DNA of 64,000 bases from Halicephalobus mephisto. Its lineage: Eukaryota > Nematoda > Chromadorea > Rhabditida > Panagrolaimidae. Within the stretch, counting starts at the first letter, position 1, and every line of letters begins with the position of its first letter. Below are positions 33,651 to 48,790 of the stretch, piece by piece. The stretch spans positions 1 to 64,000 of the forward strand of contig SWDT01000261.1 in NCBI GenBank assembly GCA_009193035.1, read 5' to 3'. Both the position numbers and the translations under genes were made by a program. The notes below the pieces were generated by a model. It had not been told where the DNA came from, searched no databases, and saw only the letters and a list, made by a program, of their open reading frames with translations.

Positions 33651-34640
33651 TTTAATAACTTTTTCTGAAGCTTATAACTTTGGAAATAATATATAATTAA
33701 CGATGAAGTAACATCGGGAACATTTGGTTCAATTTTGTGATGTTTTAGTTATTTTTGAATTTATTAATCTTAGTCATGTTTTTAATTAAGTGTAAATTTT
33801 CACCTGATTATGGCTGTCTAATTGATTTTTCGAAAAAGGAACTAGAAGTGCATTAAAATTTAATTATTCATATATCGTAGAGAAACTTTGGGGAACACTT
33901 TTTTGTTTTTTTTTTGATATATTGCTTTTTTGAATTTTTTTAATAATTTTTTTTAATTGTATAGAAATTAAAAGTTCCATATCATTCTCTAATTAGTTTT
34001 GAAAAATAAAAAAACATGTTAAAATTTAATTTTTTTATAAATAAATATTCAAAAAACATTTTCGAATTTTTAATTTTTTTTAAATTTATTAATTTTCTCA
34101 TTTTTAAAATTAAAATTAAATTTTATATTGTTTTTTATTTAATTTTTAAAAAACATTAAAATTTAATTTTTTTATAAATAAATATTCAAAAAACATTTTC
34201 GAATTTTTAATTTTTGATTTTATATTTTTTTTATTTAATTTTAGAAAAAATAAAAAACATATTAAAATTTAATTTTATATAATATGGCTGAGGAATTCCA
34301 GAGAACACTATTGATTTTTAATGTCCTTGTTTTTCACTTTTAATTTATTTTATTTTTAAAATTAAATGTAAATTTTTAAATTATTTTCTTTAAAAAAACT
34401 AAAAAAAAATCAAATTAAATTTCTTTATTAAAAATTAAATTTTTTTTATTAAAAATTTAGTTTTTTTTATTACAAATTTAGTTTTTTTTTTTATTAAAAA
34501 TTAAATTTTTTTTATTAAAAATTAAATTTTTTTATTAAAAATTTAGTTTTTTTTATTAAAAATTTAGTTTTTTTCATCGATTACCTCGCTTCAGAAGGTT
34601 TTTTTTTGAAAAATCGAATTTGGATTTTAAATAAGTTCCG
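33650..34640. other. AT-rich low-complexity region
   Basis: Includes a short tandem stretch of TTTTTTATTAAAAATTTAG at 34420-34575. No gene supported. Confidence 0.55.
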
Positions 34641-34659
34641 AAATGATATTTGAATTATT

Positions 34660-34875
34660 TTAAAATTGCACTTTTTTAATTTTAATTTTTTTGTTGGGAC
34701 CGATGACGATGATTTTGGTTAATTGTTTTGAAATAGATAAATTTGGAAATTTATTTTTTTTGCCAAAGTTTTCATCGAAAAATTGGCCCCTTCGAACATT
34801 CTTTGGACCAACGCTTTTTTGAAAACTAAACGTTTTTTCTTTTTTCACGTCGACGGAAGGCAACAAACGTGGCAT
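34660..34875 (-). CDS. Possible small gene, 71-aa basic protein
   Basis: An ATG frame starts MPRLLPSVDVKKEK and runs 71 aa to TAA, with a central RRGQFFDENFGKKN and KIIVIGPNKK near the end. A textbook acceptor (T12-AG) lies 19 nt upstream of the ATG on the minus strand, which would suit SL trans-splicing. Codon choice (TTC GAT GAA AAC, ATC ATC GTC ATC) is better than in the flanks. It is Lys-rich with no signal peptide. I do not recognise it. It may be the downstream gene of a pair with the frame at 35055-35327. Confidence 0.35.
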   Translation of the reverse strand: MPRLLPSVDVKKEKTFSFQKSVGPKNVRRGQFFDENFGKKNKFPNLSISKQLTKIIVIGPNKKIKIKKVQF

Positions 34876-35054
34876 CTTGTGTGTCCTTTTTTCTCTAAAA
34901 AAAAAAAAGTCTATTTTATGTCTGAAAATTTTAGAGTGTTATTGGAATATTGCGTGTGTTTGTTTTTTTTGAAAGTCGAACGGACAACAGAATTTTTGTC
35001 TTGTTTGTCCTGTAGATCCGCCTTCGTAAGCTGGTTGGTTGGATGTGTTTTGAA

Positions 35055-35327
35055 CTATTGCCCCGCCTTAAGCACCGGTATTTTTTCGAACAACTGACGA
35101 AAATTCAACTTCACAATGGAGAGGGAATGTTGCTTTTTTGACGCCTTAGGGCTTGTTTCTTTCTGAAATTTAAGTTTTTTAAACATGCAAGGAACAACTG
35201 CTTTTTTTTTAAAAAAATTTGAGAACTTTTTTACCAAGTTGGTGAATAATGTTGCTGTTTTTCGTTTTGGATCATCTTTGGTTTGTTTCTGTTCAAAGTT
35301 GTTTTTGTCAAATTTAACAGAATTCAA
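35055..35327 (-). CDS. Possible small gene or exon, Lys-rich
   Basis: A 90-codon minus frame with gene-like codons (around NFEQKQTKDDPKRKT) ends in TAG at 35055. The only ATG in the frame is at 35186 (MFKKLKFQKETS), giving 43 aa, and an acceptor-like AAAGCAG lies 13 nt before it. Otherwise a 5' exon must be missing. It stops about 160 nt before the acceptor of the 34660-34875 frame, a spacing seen in nematode operons. Function unknown. Confidence 0.22.
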   Translation of the reverse strand: MNSVKFDKNNFEQKQTKDDPKRKTATLFTNLVKKFSNFFKKKAVVPCMFKKLKFQKETSPKASKKQHSLSIVKLNFRQLFEKIPVLKAGQ

Positions 35328-35329
35328 GA

Positions 35330-35820
35330 TCGAAAATAAACTTTCCGCGTTAGGATGTAATTTTTGAAATTTTAATTTTTCTCATTAAGATGTAATTTTT
35401 GAAATTTTAATTTTTCTCATTGAAACGTGATTTTTAAAAATTTTAATTTTTCTCATTAAAATATAATTTTTAAGAGTCGAATTTTTCGTGTTAAGATGTA
35501 ATTTTCGGAGTTTTAATTTTTCGCTTTAAGATGTAATTTTCGAAATTTAAATTTTCGCGTTAGAACATAGTTTCCGAAATTTTAAATTTTCGCTTTAAGA
35601 TGTAATTTTTGAAATTTTAAATTTTCGTGTTAGGACATAGTTTCCAAAATTTTAAATTTTCGCGTTAGGACATAATTTTTGAAATTTTAAATTTTCGCGT
35701 TAGGACGTAATTTTCGAAATTTTAAATTTTCGGAGTTTTAATTTTTCGCTTTAAGATGTAATTTTCGAAATTTTAAATTTTCTCATTGAAATGTGATTTT
35801 CAAAATTGAAAGTTTCCGTA
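35330..35820. repeat. CGCGTTAGGACATAATTTTTG repeats, ~36 bp
   Basis: About thirteen units with TTTTCGCGTTAGGACATA or TTCGCTTTAAGATGTAA followed by TTTTTGAAATTTTAA. Confidence 0.8.
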
Positions 35821-37260
35821 CTGAGACAATATTTGCAGATTTTTTATCTTCGAAAATCCACTTTATCTAAATTGACAAACTGGATATCTAGATTTTGCAA
35901 CTGAAAACATGACTTATAACTCATGTCTTAATGTGGAAAGTTCAAATTTCGGAAATCTCCTACCGCGAAAATTTCGAAATTTATTTTAATACGAAATTTT
36001 GAAGTTTTTCTAAAAATTTTAAATTTAAAAAAAATCTAAAATTTAAATTTTTTTTTAATTTCGAAATTTAAAAATTTTTAAATTCTATAAATTCGTGTTG
36101 AGACAATTTTCTCACTTATTTATGTGTAATTTTTAAAATAACCTAATTTTTAGTAAAAATACAAGTTAAATTTAAAATTTTTCTTCACAAAATTTGAGAC
36201 CATTTTAGTTCGGGAAGTCAATTACCAAAAAGACCCTCTGTTCGTTTTGACCTTTTTGTTCTCGTGGAAAGAAACTTGAGCGTGTTGAATTTGTGTACAG
36301 TCGTTTTTCGGTTAAAAAAGAACTGCCACTTTTGTCAATTTTTTTAAAAAAAATCTATTGTATAAAATAAACGTGCATTTTTGAACTTAGAATTGTTATA
36401 AAAATAGAAATATTTTAGAATTTTTTTAAATATTTAAAAAAAATTTCGTAATATTTTAAAAAATCTTTAAAATTTTTTTCCCAATATTTTAAAAATTTCT
36501 TTTAATTTTTTTCTAAAAATTTGTTTCAAAATTTTTAAGAATTTTTAATTTTTTTTTGAATTTTTTAAGATTAAAAGAAATTTTTAAATTCATGATGAGA
36601 AAACTTTAAATTTTTAATGTTTTAAATTTTTAAAGTTGTTATATTTTTAAATTTAAATTTTTTAAGATCTTTTAAATTTTTTAAGATTTTAATTTTTTTA
36701 AGATCTTTTAATTTTTTTAAGATCTTTTAAATTTCTTAAAATTTTAATTTTTTAAGATCTTTTAAATTTTTTAAGATTTTAATTTTTTTAAGATCTTTTA
36801 ATTTTTTTAAGATCTTTTAAATTTCTTAAAATTTTAATTTTTTAAGATCTTTTAAATTTTTTAAGATTTTAATTTTTTTAAGATCTTTTAAATTTTTTAA
36901 AATTCCCGCGCAAATTGAGCGGAAAATTTAAAAAATTGTAAATCTGGCAGTTCTTTACCGAAATCGACTCGCTCTGTCTCTCTTTTTTCTTTTACAATCC
37001 CGGAAGTTCCCCAGAATCTTCTAAAATTTCGTGTTGAGACAGTTTTGTAACAACTTTTATTTTTATAAAAGTATTATTTTTAATCAATATGTGAAACTTA
37101 AAATTTCTAAAAATTGCAAAATTCGCATTTGAGAATATTTCGAAAAACTTTAATTTGTACTTTTTTAATTCAATGATTTTTGTACTTTTTAAATTCCCAT
37201 AAAAAACGGACTTTTTGGAAATGGGAAAAAACGACAAATCTGGCAACTTAATGATCAAGT
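35820..37260. repeat. AT-rich region with TTTAAGATCTTTTAAATT repeats
   Basis: 36650-36900 repeats the palindromic core AAGATCTT about ten times, including a ~90 bp block present twice. A unique patch (36200-36320) has no supported gene. Confidence 0.65.
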
Positions 37261-37369
37261 TTACTTTTTTACGTAAATTTTAAAATTTTCTCCAACGACA
37301 ATTTTGAAAAGTTTTATAATTTTTAATTTTTAAAATAACATCATTTTTTTGAAATTCAAAATTCCCGCG

Positions 37370-37830
37370 AAAAAAATGGTAACTTGATGATGAAATTTTT
37401 TACCTAAATTTGGAACTTTCAAATTTTTCTCAGGATAATTTTTAAAAATTAATTTTTATTTTTTTTTATTTTTAAATTTCAGCGAAAAAATAAAAAAATT
37501 GTAATTGGATGATGAAATTTTTCACCTAAATTTAGAACTTTCAAATTTCTTTTCGAGACAACTTTTAAAAATTTATTTTTTATTTTTTTTTAATTTTTGA
37601 ATTTCAGCGAAAAAATAAAAAATAAAAAAAATTGTAATTTGATGATGAAATTTTTCACCTAAATTTAGAACTTTTAAATTTCTTTTCGAGACAACTTTTA
37701 AAAATTTATTTTTTATTTTTTTTAAATTCCCGCGAAAAAATAAAAAAATTGTAATTGGATGATGAAATTTTTCACCTAAATTTGGAACTTTCAAATTTTT
37801 CTCAAAATAATCTTTAAAAGTTTATTTTTT
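37370..37830. repeat. Four-copy tandem repeat, ~125 bp
   Basis: Units contain TTGTAATTGGATGATGAAAT, TTTTTCACCTAAATTTAGAA and CTTTTCGAGACAACTTTTAA. Confidence 0.85.
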
Positions 37831-38290
37831 ATTTTTTTAATAAAATTGGTTTTAATCTATAATTATTAAAAGTTTTTTTTAAACCCGTGATCCCGAAAAA
37901 AATTAATCCAAGTCCTTTGTTTCGAATAAAAAAAATTTTTTCTAAATCTATCTTTCCCTAAAATCCGTGGATTTGTACTATTATCTTTTTTTCAGCCCTT
38001 TAGGCGATTTTTTGCCTTTGGCAGTCTATTTTTTTTTCTGATGTTTCTTGTATTCTGATGTTCTTTTTCGGAAAAATCGACGAGGGTAGAAACTGGGGCG
38101 GTCGCATTTTTCCTTAAAAAAAACGCGACGATTGTTGTCGGTTCAGTGCAATGCACTTTTTAGGATTCTTCACTGTTGATTTTTTTGTTTATTTTTGCTC
38201 CAATAAACCTAAATAAATTTTTTTTCTATCATGTAAATGTCTGAAAAAAATTTTTTTTCGAAAATTGATAAATTTTTAAAAATCGTCTCA
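37830..38290. other. Unassigned sequence
   Basis: Mostly AT-rich with a small GC-richer island near 38080-38160. No gene seen. Confidence 0.4.
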
Positions 38291-39150
38291 AAAGTCAATA
38301 GAAATTTTTTCTATAAAAAATCAGATAATCGTTTCGAGACCCAGACAGCTTTTGTTTCTTTTTCTGCGAAAAAATCAGGCAATCGCGCCAGGACCTGAAA
38401 AGTTTTTGTTTTTTTTTTAAAATCAAACAATCGCGCCGAAACCTTAGAAGTTTCGTTTTTTCTTTAAAAATCAAACAATCGCGTCGGGACCTAAAAAATT
38501 CTTTTTTTTTATAAAAAATCAAACAATCGCGTCGGGACCTAAAAAGTTCTTTTTTTTTTATAAAAAATCAAACAATCGCGTCGGGACCTAAGAAATTTTT
38601 ATTTTTTTATAAAAATCAAACAATCGCGTCGAGACTTAGGGAATTTTTATTTTTTCGTTTAAAATCAAACAATTGTTTCAGGACCATGTGAAATTTCTTT
38701 TTTTATGGCATCAGATAATTTTCCCGAAGCTCTAAATTTTTATTTCTTGTTATTCTTTCTCTTAAATCAAACAATCTCATCTAAACAATATATATTTTTG
38801 TTTCTTGTTATTTTTTTTGCAAAAAATCAGGCAATCGTGCCAAAACCGAATGAATCTTTTTTTTCTTTAAAATTAGAAAATCGCGCCAGGACCGAGTAAA
38901 TTTTTATTTTTCCTTTCAAGTTAGAAAATCGCGCCAGGACCAATTGGATTTTTATTTTTTTTAAATCAGAAAATCACGCCAGGACCGAATGAATTTTTGT
39001 TTTTGTTTTTATTTTTTTTAAATCAGGAAATCGCGCCAGGACCAATTGGATTTTTGTTTTTATTTTTATTTTTTTTTAAATCAGAAAATCGCGCCAGGAC
39101 CGAATGAACTTTTATTTTTCTATTTTTCCTTTCAAATCAGACAATCGCAT
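38290..39150. repeat. Array of AATCGCGTCGGGACC units, ~55-65 bp
   Basis: About fourteen direct copies of AAATCAAACAATCGCGTCGG or AAATCAGAAAATCGCGCCAG followed by GACC. This is one of the clearest arrays of the window-wide motif. Confidence 0.85.
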
Positions 39151-39339
39151 CGAAACGTAATATACTTTTGTTTCTTGTTGTTGTTTCTCGAAATAAGAAA
39201 AATAATTGGAGCGTCATTGTGGCTCCAATCAGTCGCTCAAGACTGATAAAAGAGGAAGACACAATTTTCTGTTTCAATCACGTTTGAAAGAATAATCTTT
39301 ACTTTTTTCAATTTTTAGGCTAGTACATTTTTTCCTCGT

Positions 39340-39530
39340 GACTTTTAGACATTGTTTCTTTTTCGTTTATTTATTGTGATCGGTGGCTCGCAAGATTCCC
39401 TAAGGCAAAATGATTCGAATCGGTCACCAGACGGCTCTACTGGAATTCCCGGTTTTATACGTGTTTCCTGCTACACTTTTGAAATCCTGTCCTCTGGTTT
39501 ATCACAGTTAACGGTCAGAGTTCGGAATCG
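39340..39530. other. Unique patch with two overlapping short frames
   Basis: A 33-codon ATG frame at about 39409 and a 66-codon frame in another phase both have fair codon choice. Neither has splice support. Unassigned. Confidence 0.25.
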
Positions 39531-40300
39531 AAATTTACACTTTTCGCGGTAGGACACGATTCTTGAAATTTACACTTTTCGCGGTAGGACACGATTTTTC
39601 AAATTCACATTTTTCGTGGTAAGATACAATTCCTGAAATTTATACTTTTCGCGGTAGGACACGATTTTTCAAATTCATATTTTTCGTGGTAGGATACAAT
39701 TCCTGAAATTTACACTTTTCCCGTCAAGATATAATTCTAGAAATTTGCATTTTTCTTATTAAAAAAAATTTGAAATTTTTAATTTTCGCGTTAAGACATA
39801 ATTTCTGAAATTTATAACTTTTGTGTTAAAATATAAGTGTCGAAATCTGGATTTTGTGCGTTAAGACATGACTCATAGGTGACGTTTTAATTCGAAAAAT
39901 CCAGATATCAAGTTCTATCAATTTAAGTGAATTTTTCGAAATAAAAAAATCTATAAATGTATCAACGCGAAAAATCTAAATCTCAAAAATCACGTCTCAA
40001 CGCGGAAATTCTAAATTTCAGAAATCACGTCTCAGCACGAAAATTTGAAATTTCAAAAATTACATCTTAACGAGAAATTTTAAAATTTCAAAAATTACAT
40101 CTCACCACGAAAATTTAAAATTTTAAAAATTATGTCTCAATGAAAAAATTTTTAATTTCGAAAATTACATCTCAACGTGAAAAATCCAAATTTCGAAAAT
40201 TATTCTTAACCTGGAAAATCTAAATTTCGAAAAATCACGTCTCAGCACGGAAGTTTCAAATTTCGAAAATTATGCTTCAAGGCGAAAATTTTTGAATTTT
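39530..40300. repeat. CTTTTCGCGGTAGGACACGATT and reverse-type repeats
   Basis: 39530-39840 holds six direct copies of TTTCGCGGTAGGACACGATT. 39960-40280 holds nine copies in the opposite sense (ACGTCTCAACGCGAAAATCT type). The two blocks face each other as a diverged palindrome. Confidence 0.75.
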
Positions 40301-40597
40301 GTCTTTCAACTTTGACCATCCACTTTGATAAAACCGAATATCTGGTCTTGCCGCCTAAAAACAGATGTCCTCAGGGTTTTGTATTACGAGGAACAATAGA
40401 GGATACGCATGGATGCTCTGTTTTTCGTTTTTTTCGTCCGAGTAGTGCGACAAAACAAGGCTGTCCTCGATTCGTCCTGTTTACTTTTCGTGTTTCATAG
40501 AACCGATTTTGAATTTTTACGAGAACACGTGCTGAAACTATTTTTTTAAAAAATCAATATTTAGACTGAATTTTGTCGATTTGGTCCTGCAACGACA

Positions 40598-44537
<3,940 letters not shown>

Positions 44538-44723
44538 TGGTCTTCTTTTGCAATACGAGTCAATTGAGCTTCCCCCGGTCATGGCCCTCTTATCTTTTGT
44601 TAGCCAGTCGAAATATTTGTGTTTAGCGGGCACAGTCGTCTTTATGCCTCTTTTGCGCTAATTCGGGATCTCCTAAAACAAGTTTCAAACAAAATTTTTA
44701 TTTTCTAATTTTAAACTTTCCCG

Positions 44724-46501
44724 TTATTTCAATTCCAATGTCGATTCGAATTTGTCTCTAGTTTCCTTCTTGAGCCAGTCACTCTTTTCTTTCCATAAAG
44801 CATCAGCCCACAATCCGGTTGAAATTGCTGTGAAGCTGTCCTTTTCAATGAATTTGCAGGAAACGATAAATAACAATACATTGGATGGTATGTGGACGAT
44901 GTACAGTAAACTATCCTCGGGGTTAGTGGTGGAATCACAGGATACAAAGCAGCTACCGCTGGATCACCGTCTTTACCATTGTGCAACAGTTGAGCCATCT
45001 CAGTGTATCCCTTCTTCTGCGCCAGAGACAACGGAGTTTCTTCGTAGTCGGAAGTTATCATCGTATTAGCTCCACAGGCTATTAGATATCTGACGACAGT
45101 CACGTGATTATACTCCACGGCGTAGTGTAAAGGGGTTTGGTTCTGAAATTAATAAATTCGTAAAAATACAGTACGAGCCAAACTCACCCATCTGTCGAGT
45201 AGATTCATGTTGTTCACCTTGTTACGAATCAGCTTGATGGCTTCAACGTTTCCACACTGAGCAGCAACATGCAGAGGAGTGACGCCCATGTAGTTCACTG
45301 CATGACGATCTCCAACACTGTTGATCTCGACTGTGCAGGTGTTGATCAAGAGCTTGATAATCGAAATACCGTCGCGACCAAGTCGGATAGTTTTGTGGAG
45401 GATGGTTTCGTTGTCGTCGTAAACGTAGTTCACATCAACTCGGAAATTCTTCAGCATGTATTCGACGACTTCAATTTGACAACTAGTAACGGCATAGAAT
45501 AACGGGTTCTTTCCTTGATTATCGACGACATCCACATTGGTACTGGTCATCAATCGCATTGCAACTCTCTTACGACCACGACGGACAGCGTAATGAAGTG
45601 GAGTTCGTCCGTTGTTGTCGATGGCATTGACGTCTTCATCGGCATTGACCAAGATATTGATGTCAGAGATGATATCGTCTTCACTTTTCTTGTCAGCAGC
45701 ATCGGCAGCCCAATGCAGAGCTAATTTTCCATGATCATCACGAACGTTGACACAGCAGTGGAGATCAGAGGTGAACTGGAGTATAGAAGCACTGCTGGAG
45801 ACGACTTCATGAAGCTTCGTGAAAGTAAGTTCGGAACTAAGAGGAGATGTGTCGCCACCTATGCCGGTGTCATCAGATCCGGATCCACCGAAAGCGTTGA
45901 GTCGAGTTCTCATTCTTGTCGGCTTCTCGAAGTCGTGAGGCTTATCATCAGCTGCAAGCATTTGGATAGTAAATATTTAGAGGAAAAACTTACGGAAATC
46001 ACTGGTCAGCAAGCACGGCGGATAATTGACGTGGGTGACGTTGATCAGCTTCTTTCTTCTGCTCCGGATAATCATCGCAATAATAACTAAAGCTAGAATC
46101 ATCGTGGAAGCAAAGGAAACCATTATCAAGGCCCAAGGATTGGCTCTCAATTCTTCTTCGTTTTCCTCTCGATGACGATTGTGCTTGTAGATCTCTTCCG
46201 CGGTCAAGATTCTGACACCTGCGTGTTCAATACGGTCATCCGACATCGGCCTTAGATAAACAATTTCTCCATTAGTGAGGTTCATATATGGCTTCAATAA
46301 ATCGTTGTCTTTCTTTATGATCTCACAATATTCACCGGTGAACTTTGGCGGGCAGACACAAATAGGACTTCCAGAATCGTCATCGACTTGGCACACACCA
46401 CCGTGAAGACACACCATCGCATTGCATCCATAAGGGGGGGACCAGGAGACGGTCCCGTAAAAGAAAAGAGCAAAAAAAAGTACAAAACGCGGAGACAACA
46501 T
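44724..46501 (-). CDS. Compact Notch-like receptor: signal peptide, one EGF, TM helix, ankyrin repeats
   Basis: Four exons (46501-45994, 45951-45188, 45142-44880, 44835-44724) give 548 aa. All joins have GT..AG and matching phase; the last intron is 44 nt. Residues 1-20 form a signal peptide. An EGF module spans C26-C59 with six Cys (26, 31, 37, 48, 50, 59). A possible N-glycosylation site is at N74. A TM helix (about 123-145) is followed by RSRRKK. The cytoplasmic part holds about seven ankyrin repeats (about 235-480) with GKLALHWAADA, GRTPLHYAV, GVTPLHVAAQ, NQTPLHYAV and EETPLSLAQKKG, the first and last close to Notch ankyrin signatures. The C terminus reads GLWADALWKEKSDWLKK. No LNR modules, no EGF array and no Trp-containing RAM motif are seen. 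An AATAAA lies at 44702-44697 on the minus strand. The signal peptide argues that the N terminus is complete. Signalling by cleavage is only an inference. Confidence 0.85.
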
Positions 46502-47506
46502 GGCGAATATTACGTTGTTCTGGACCTCGATGGAAGCCTGCGGTAAACAACCGCGCATTCTTGGTCCCGAACGGAATTCATGAAATGGCGCGTCTTTTTC
46601 CCGCATCCTACCGTATTGAGTTCTCTTGCTCTTCCCCATCTACCTCTCTTCCTAAAATGTCCCCGCGACATCATGAAGAATTTGTTTTTTTTGTAAATTT
46701 AGTTTGCTTTTCATTATTTTATGTTATTTCATTGAAACTTATGTCAATAGAGATTCATTTAATCTGGAAAGTATCGAGCTTTGTATTGAGTATTGATGTT
46801 TATTACCACAAATACGACTGTTGAATTTATTTTTTTCTATTGATCTCTCCTAAAATATCCCCCGTAATGTCGTGGAAGGTTTGTTTTTATAAATTTGGTT
46901 TACTTTTTATTGTTTTACCGAAGTTCGTGTTAATAAAGGTTGATTTAATCTGAAAAGCATTGAGTTGTATATATTCGAGATCGGCATTTACTACCGCAAA
47001 TCCCGTCGTATTAAATTAATTTCCTTCTCTTCATCCTATAATATCCCAAATATCTTCCGGTGTTTCCTATGACGTCAAAAGGGAATTCTTTTAAATAAAC
47101 TTCATTTTGAATTGTTTCGAGTTGTTAATAAAAATGGATTTAATCTGAAATGCACTTGAGATTTTTGAATTGTTTGAAATCGACTTTAATATCATGAATT
47201 TCATTGTATTGAATTTATTTTCTTTATCCTGGAATCTCCAAGTATTTCATATGATGACAAAAAATTGGGTTTTTTTGACATGCACTTGAGATGGTTTTTT
47301 ATTGAACTATTCAAATTTACAAATGTTAATAAAACGGATTTGAAATGTACTTGAGGCCTTTAATTGTCTGTTTGAGATTGACGTTAAATGTCACAAAAAC
47401 TTCGAATCTCATCGGAGATTTGCTCCAGTTCATTCTGGAATCTGTGTCAACGGCTGTCTCTTCCGCACCTGGATCCAGGATAAGATCGATTTTTTCGTTT
47501 AACAAA
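46502..47506. promoter_or_regulatory. Divergent intergenic region with ~190 bp decayed repeats
   Basis: It separates the minus-strand Notch-like gene and the plus-strand DB gene. Three to four diverged copies start with CCTAAAAT(G/A)TCCCC near 46652, 46849, 47034 and about 47221. They share TTAATAAA(G/A)... then GATTTAATCTG(A/G)AAAG and GAGATCGGCATTTACTACCG-like parts. A TGACGTCA (CRE-like) site is at 47070-47077. An acceptor-like TTTACCGCAG lies about 40 nt upstream of the receptor ATG. Confidence 0.55.
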
Positions 47507-48395
47507 ATGCGTATTTTTTCTTGTTTTATTGCGTTATTCTTTATTGGTTTCATCGAGGCCAAATCAGAAGCCACAAAAGGGAATATTTTGGAATGTCCAA
47601 AAGTCCCAATTCCTGAGTGTTGTTCCAGATTGTGGAGCGAAAGATGTCCTCAACCACAGTGTGCCAAGCAAGTCAACCGCAAGTGTCCAGAACGAAAGGC
47701 CCTGATCCAGTACGCTCTGCATGCCAGAGACCTCAGACGAGCTCCTCAAAAATCAGAAACAGTAAGTTTTTATTTTTTATATAACAATAATTTTTTAACA
47801 TTTGTTACAATTTTTATTTTTTCCATAATTTCAAATTTTCTATAATTTTAAATTTTCTATAATTTTATTTTTTTATAATTTTAAATTTTTTACAATTTTA
47901 TTTTTTTTTTATAATTTTTAATATTTTATAATTTTTAATTTCTTATAATTTTGTTTTTTTATATAATTATTATTTCAGCCCAAATGCGGAACTCCAGAAA
48001 CTGGATACCATCCTTGTACTTCCAAAAGTGTCGCGAACAAACTTTTCCTTTCCTGTTGTGAACTATATGTCCCTCCAGAATGCCACTTCATGTGTGAATA
48101 CGAGTATGACCAAGAAAAAACGAAAACTATGCTCACCAGAATGGCCGCCGAAAATAAATGCAGTTTTAAACATCTGTCTTCGATCCTTTACTGTGCTTCC
48201 CAAAACAGAAACAACACTAAATGCTGTTCTGACCTCGATCTGAACTCGTCTCAATTGATGGTCGGCAGTCGATGCCTCAGGATGTGCGATCCTTCTGGAA
48301 CTGCCATCGACAGGATCACCAAGGAAGACATCACGTGTCTTTACAACTGGAACGTCATCATGTACTGTGCTCATTCTGGAATCACCGAAATGTAA
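47507..48395 (+). CDS. Secreted Cys-rich DB-module protein
   Basis: Two exons (47507-47761, 47979-48395; GTAAGT to TATTTCAG, phase 0) encode 223 aa. The first ~18 residues (RIFSCFIALFFIGFIEA) are a signal peptide. The rest has about 24 Cys, with double-Cys positions (ECCSRLW, LSCCELYVPPEC, TKCCSDL) and the terminal GSRCLRMCDPSG. That pattern is the nematode DB module, whose function is largely unknown. It is expected in the extracellular space or cuticle, stabilised by disulfides. An AATAAA follows at 48440. The next gene starts 127 nt after the stop, so this may be the first gene of an operon. Upstream in-frame sequence to 47345 exists but the signal peptide fixes the start at 47507. Confidence 0.85.
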
Positions 48396-48522
48396 AACTA
48401 AAAAAAAATCAAAAAAAATTTGAAAAATAATAATTTTTGAATAAACCGGAGAACACTATTCTTTTTTCGAACTGTTCCTTCTCTCGCTCTTGGATTTTTA
48501 AGGAAAAACTGTTTTCCTGAAA

Positions 48523-48693
48523 ATGGACCTTTCTGATGTTGGTTTGGATGATTTTTGGCTCGATGAGCAAGCCCTCAGGGCGTTTGGTAGCGTTCCAGTT
48601 TATTATTTATTATTAGTTCCATCGATTGGATTTTTTTTTGTTTTTTTTCATTTTTTCATGAAGCTAGGCTACGATTTTTTCATCAATAATTAA
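48523..48693 (+). CDS. Small single-pass membrane protein, 56 aa
   Basis: An intact ATG-to-TAA frame of 56 codons sits between the DB gene and the acyltransferase. The N-terminal 20 residues are acidic (MDLSDVGLDDFWLDEQ). They are followed by a hydrophobic helix (VYYLLLVPSIGFFFVFFHFF) and a short tail, so it would insert in a membrane. A TTTTTAAG acceptor lies 20 nt before the ATG, and GGAAAA-ACTG-TTTTCC can form a hairpin at 48502-48517. The next gene's acceptor is only 86 nt after the stop. I do not recognise it. An alternative is a uORF or 5' leader of the acyltransferase transcript. Confidence 0.5.
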   Translation: MDLSDVGLDDFWLDEQALRAFGSVPVYYLLLVPSIGFFFVFFHFFMKLGYDFFINN

Positions 48694-48790
48694 ACTAGGT
48701 GGGGTTTTGATCACATGATTGATTTTTTTAAACTTTTTTTTCGTTGAAATTTTTGATTTTGATATATGAGTTTTTTCAGATTCGGTCCTA

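Noticed and set aside
36992..37258. 88-codon minus frame
   Set aside because: Lies in AT-rich repeat-derived sequence with no start context, splice sites or codon bias.
44729..44879. Unspliced C terminus of the Notch-like protein (SFPANSLKRTAS...)
   Set aside because: Splicing a 44-nt intron gives a much more protein-like tail (TGLWADALWKEKSDWLKK) in phase, matching the intron size seen in the CTL gene.
45269..46090. Plus-strand frames of 69-119 codons
   Set aside because: Antisense shadows of the minus-strand ankyrin exons.
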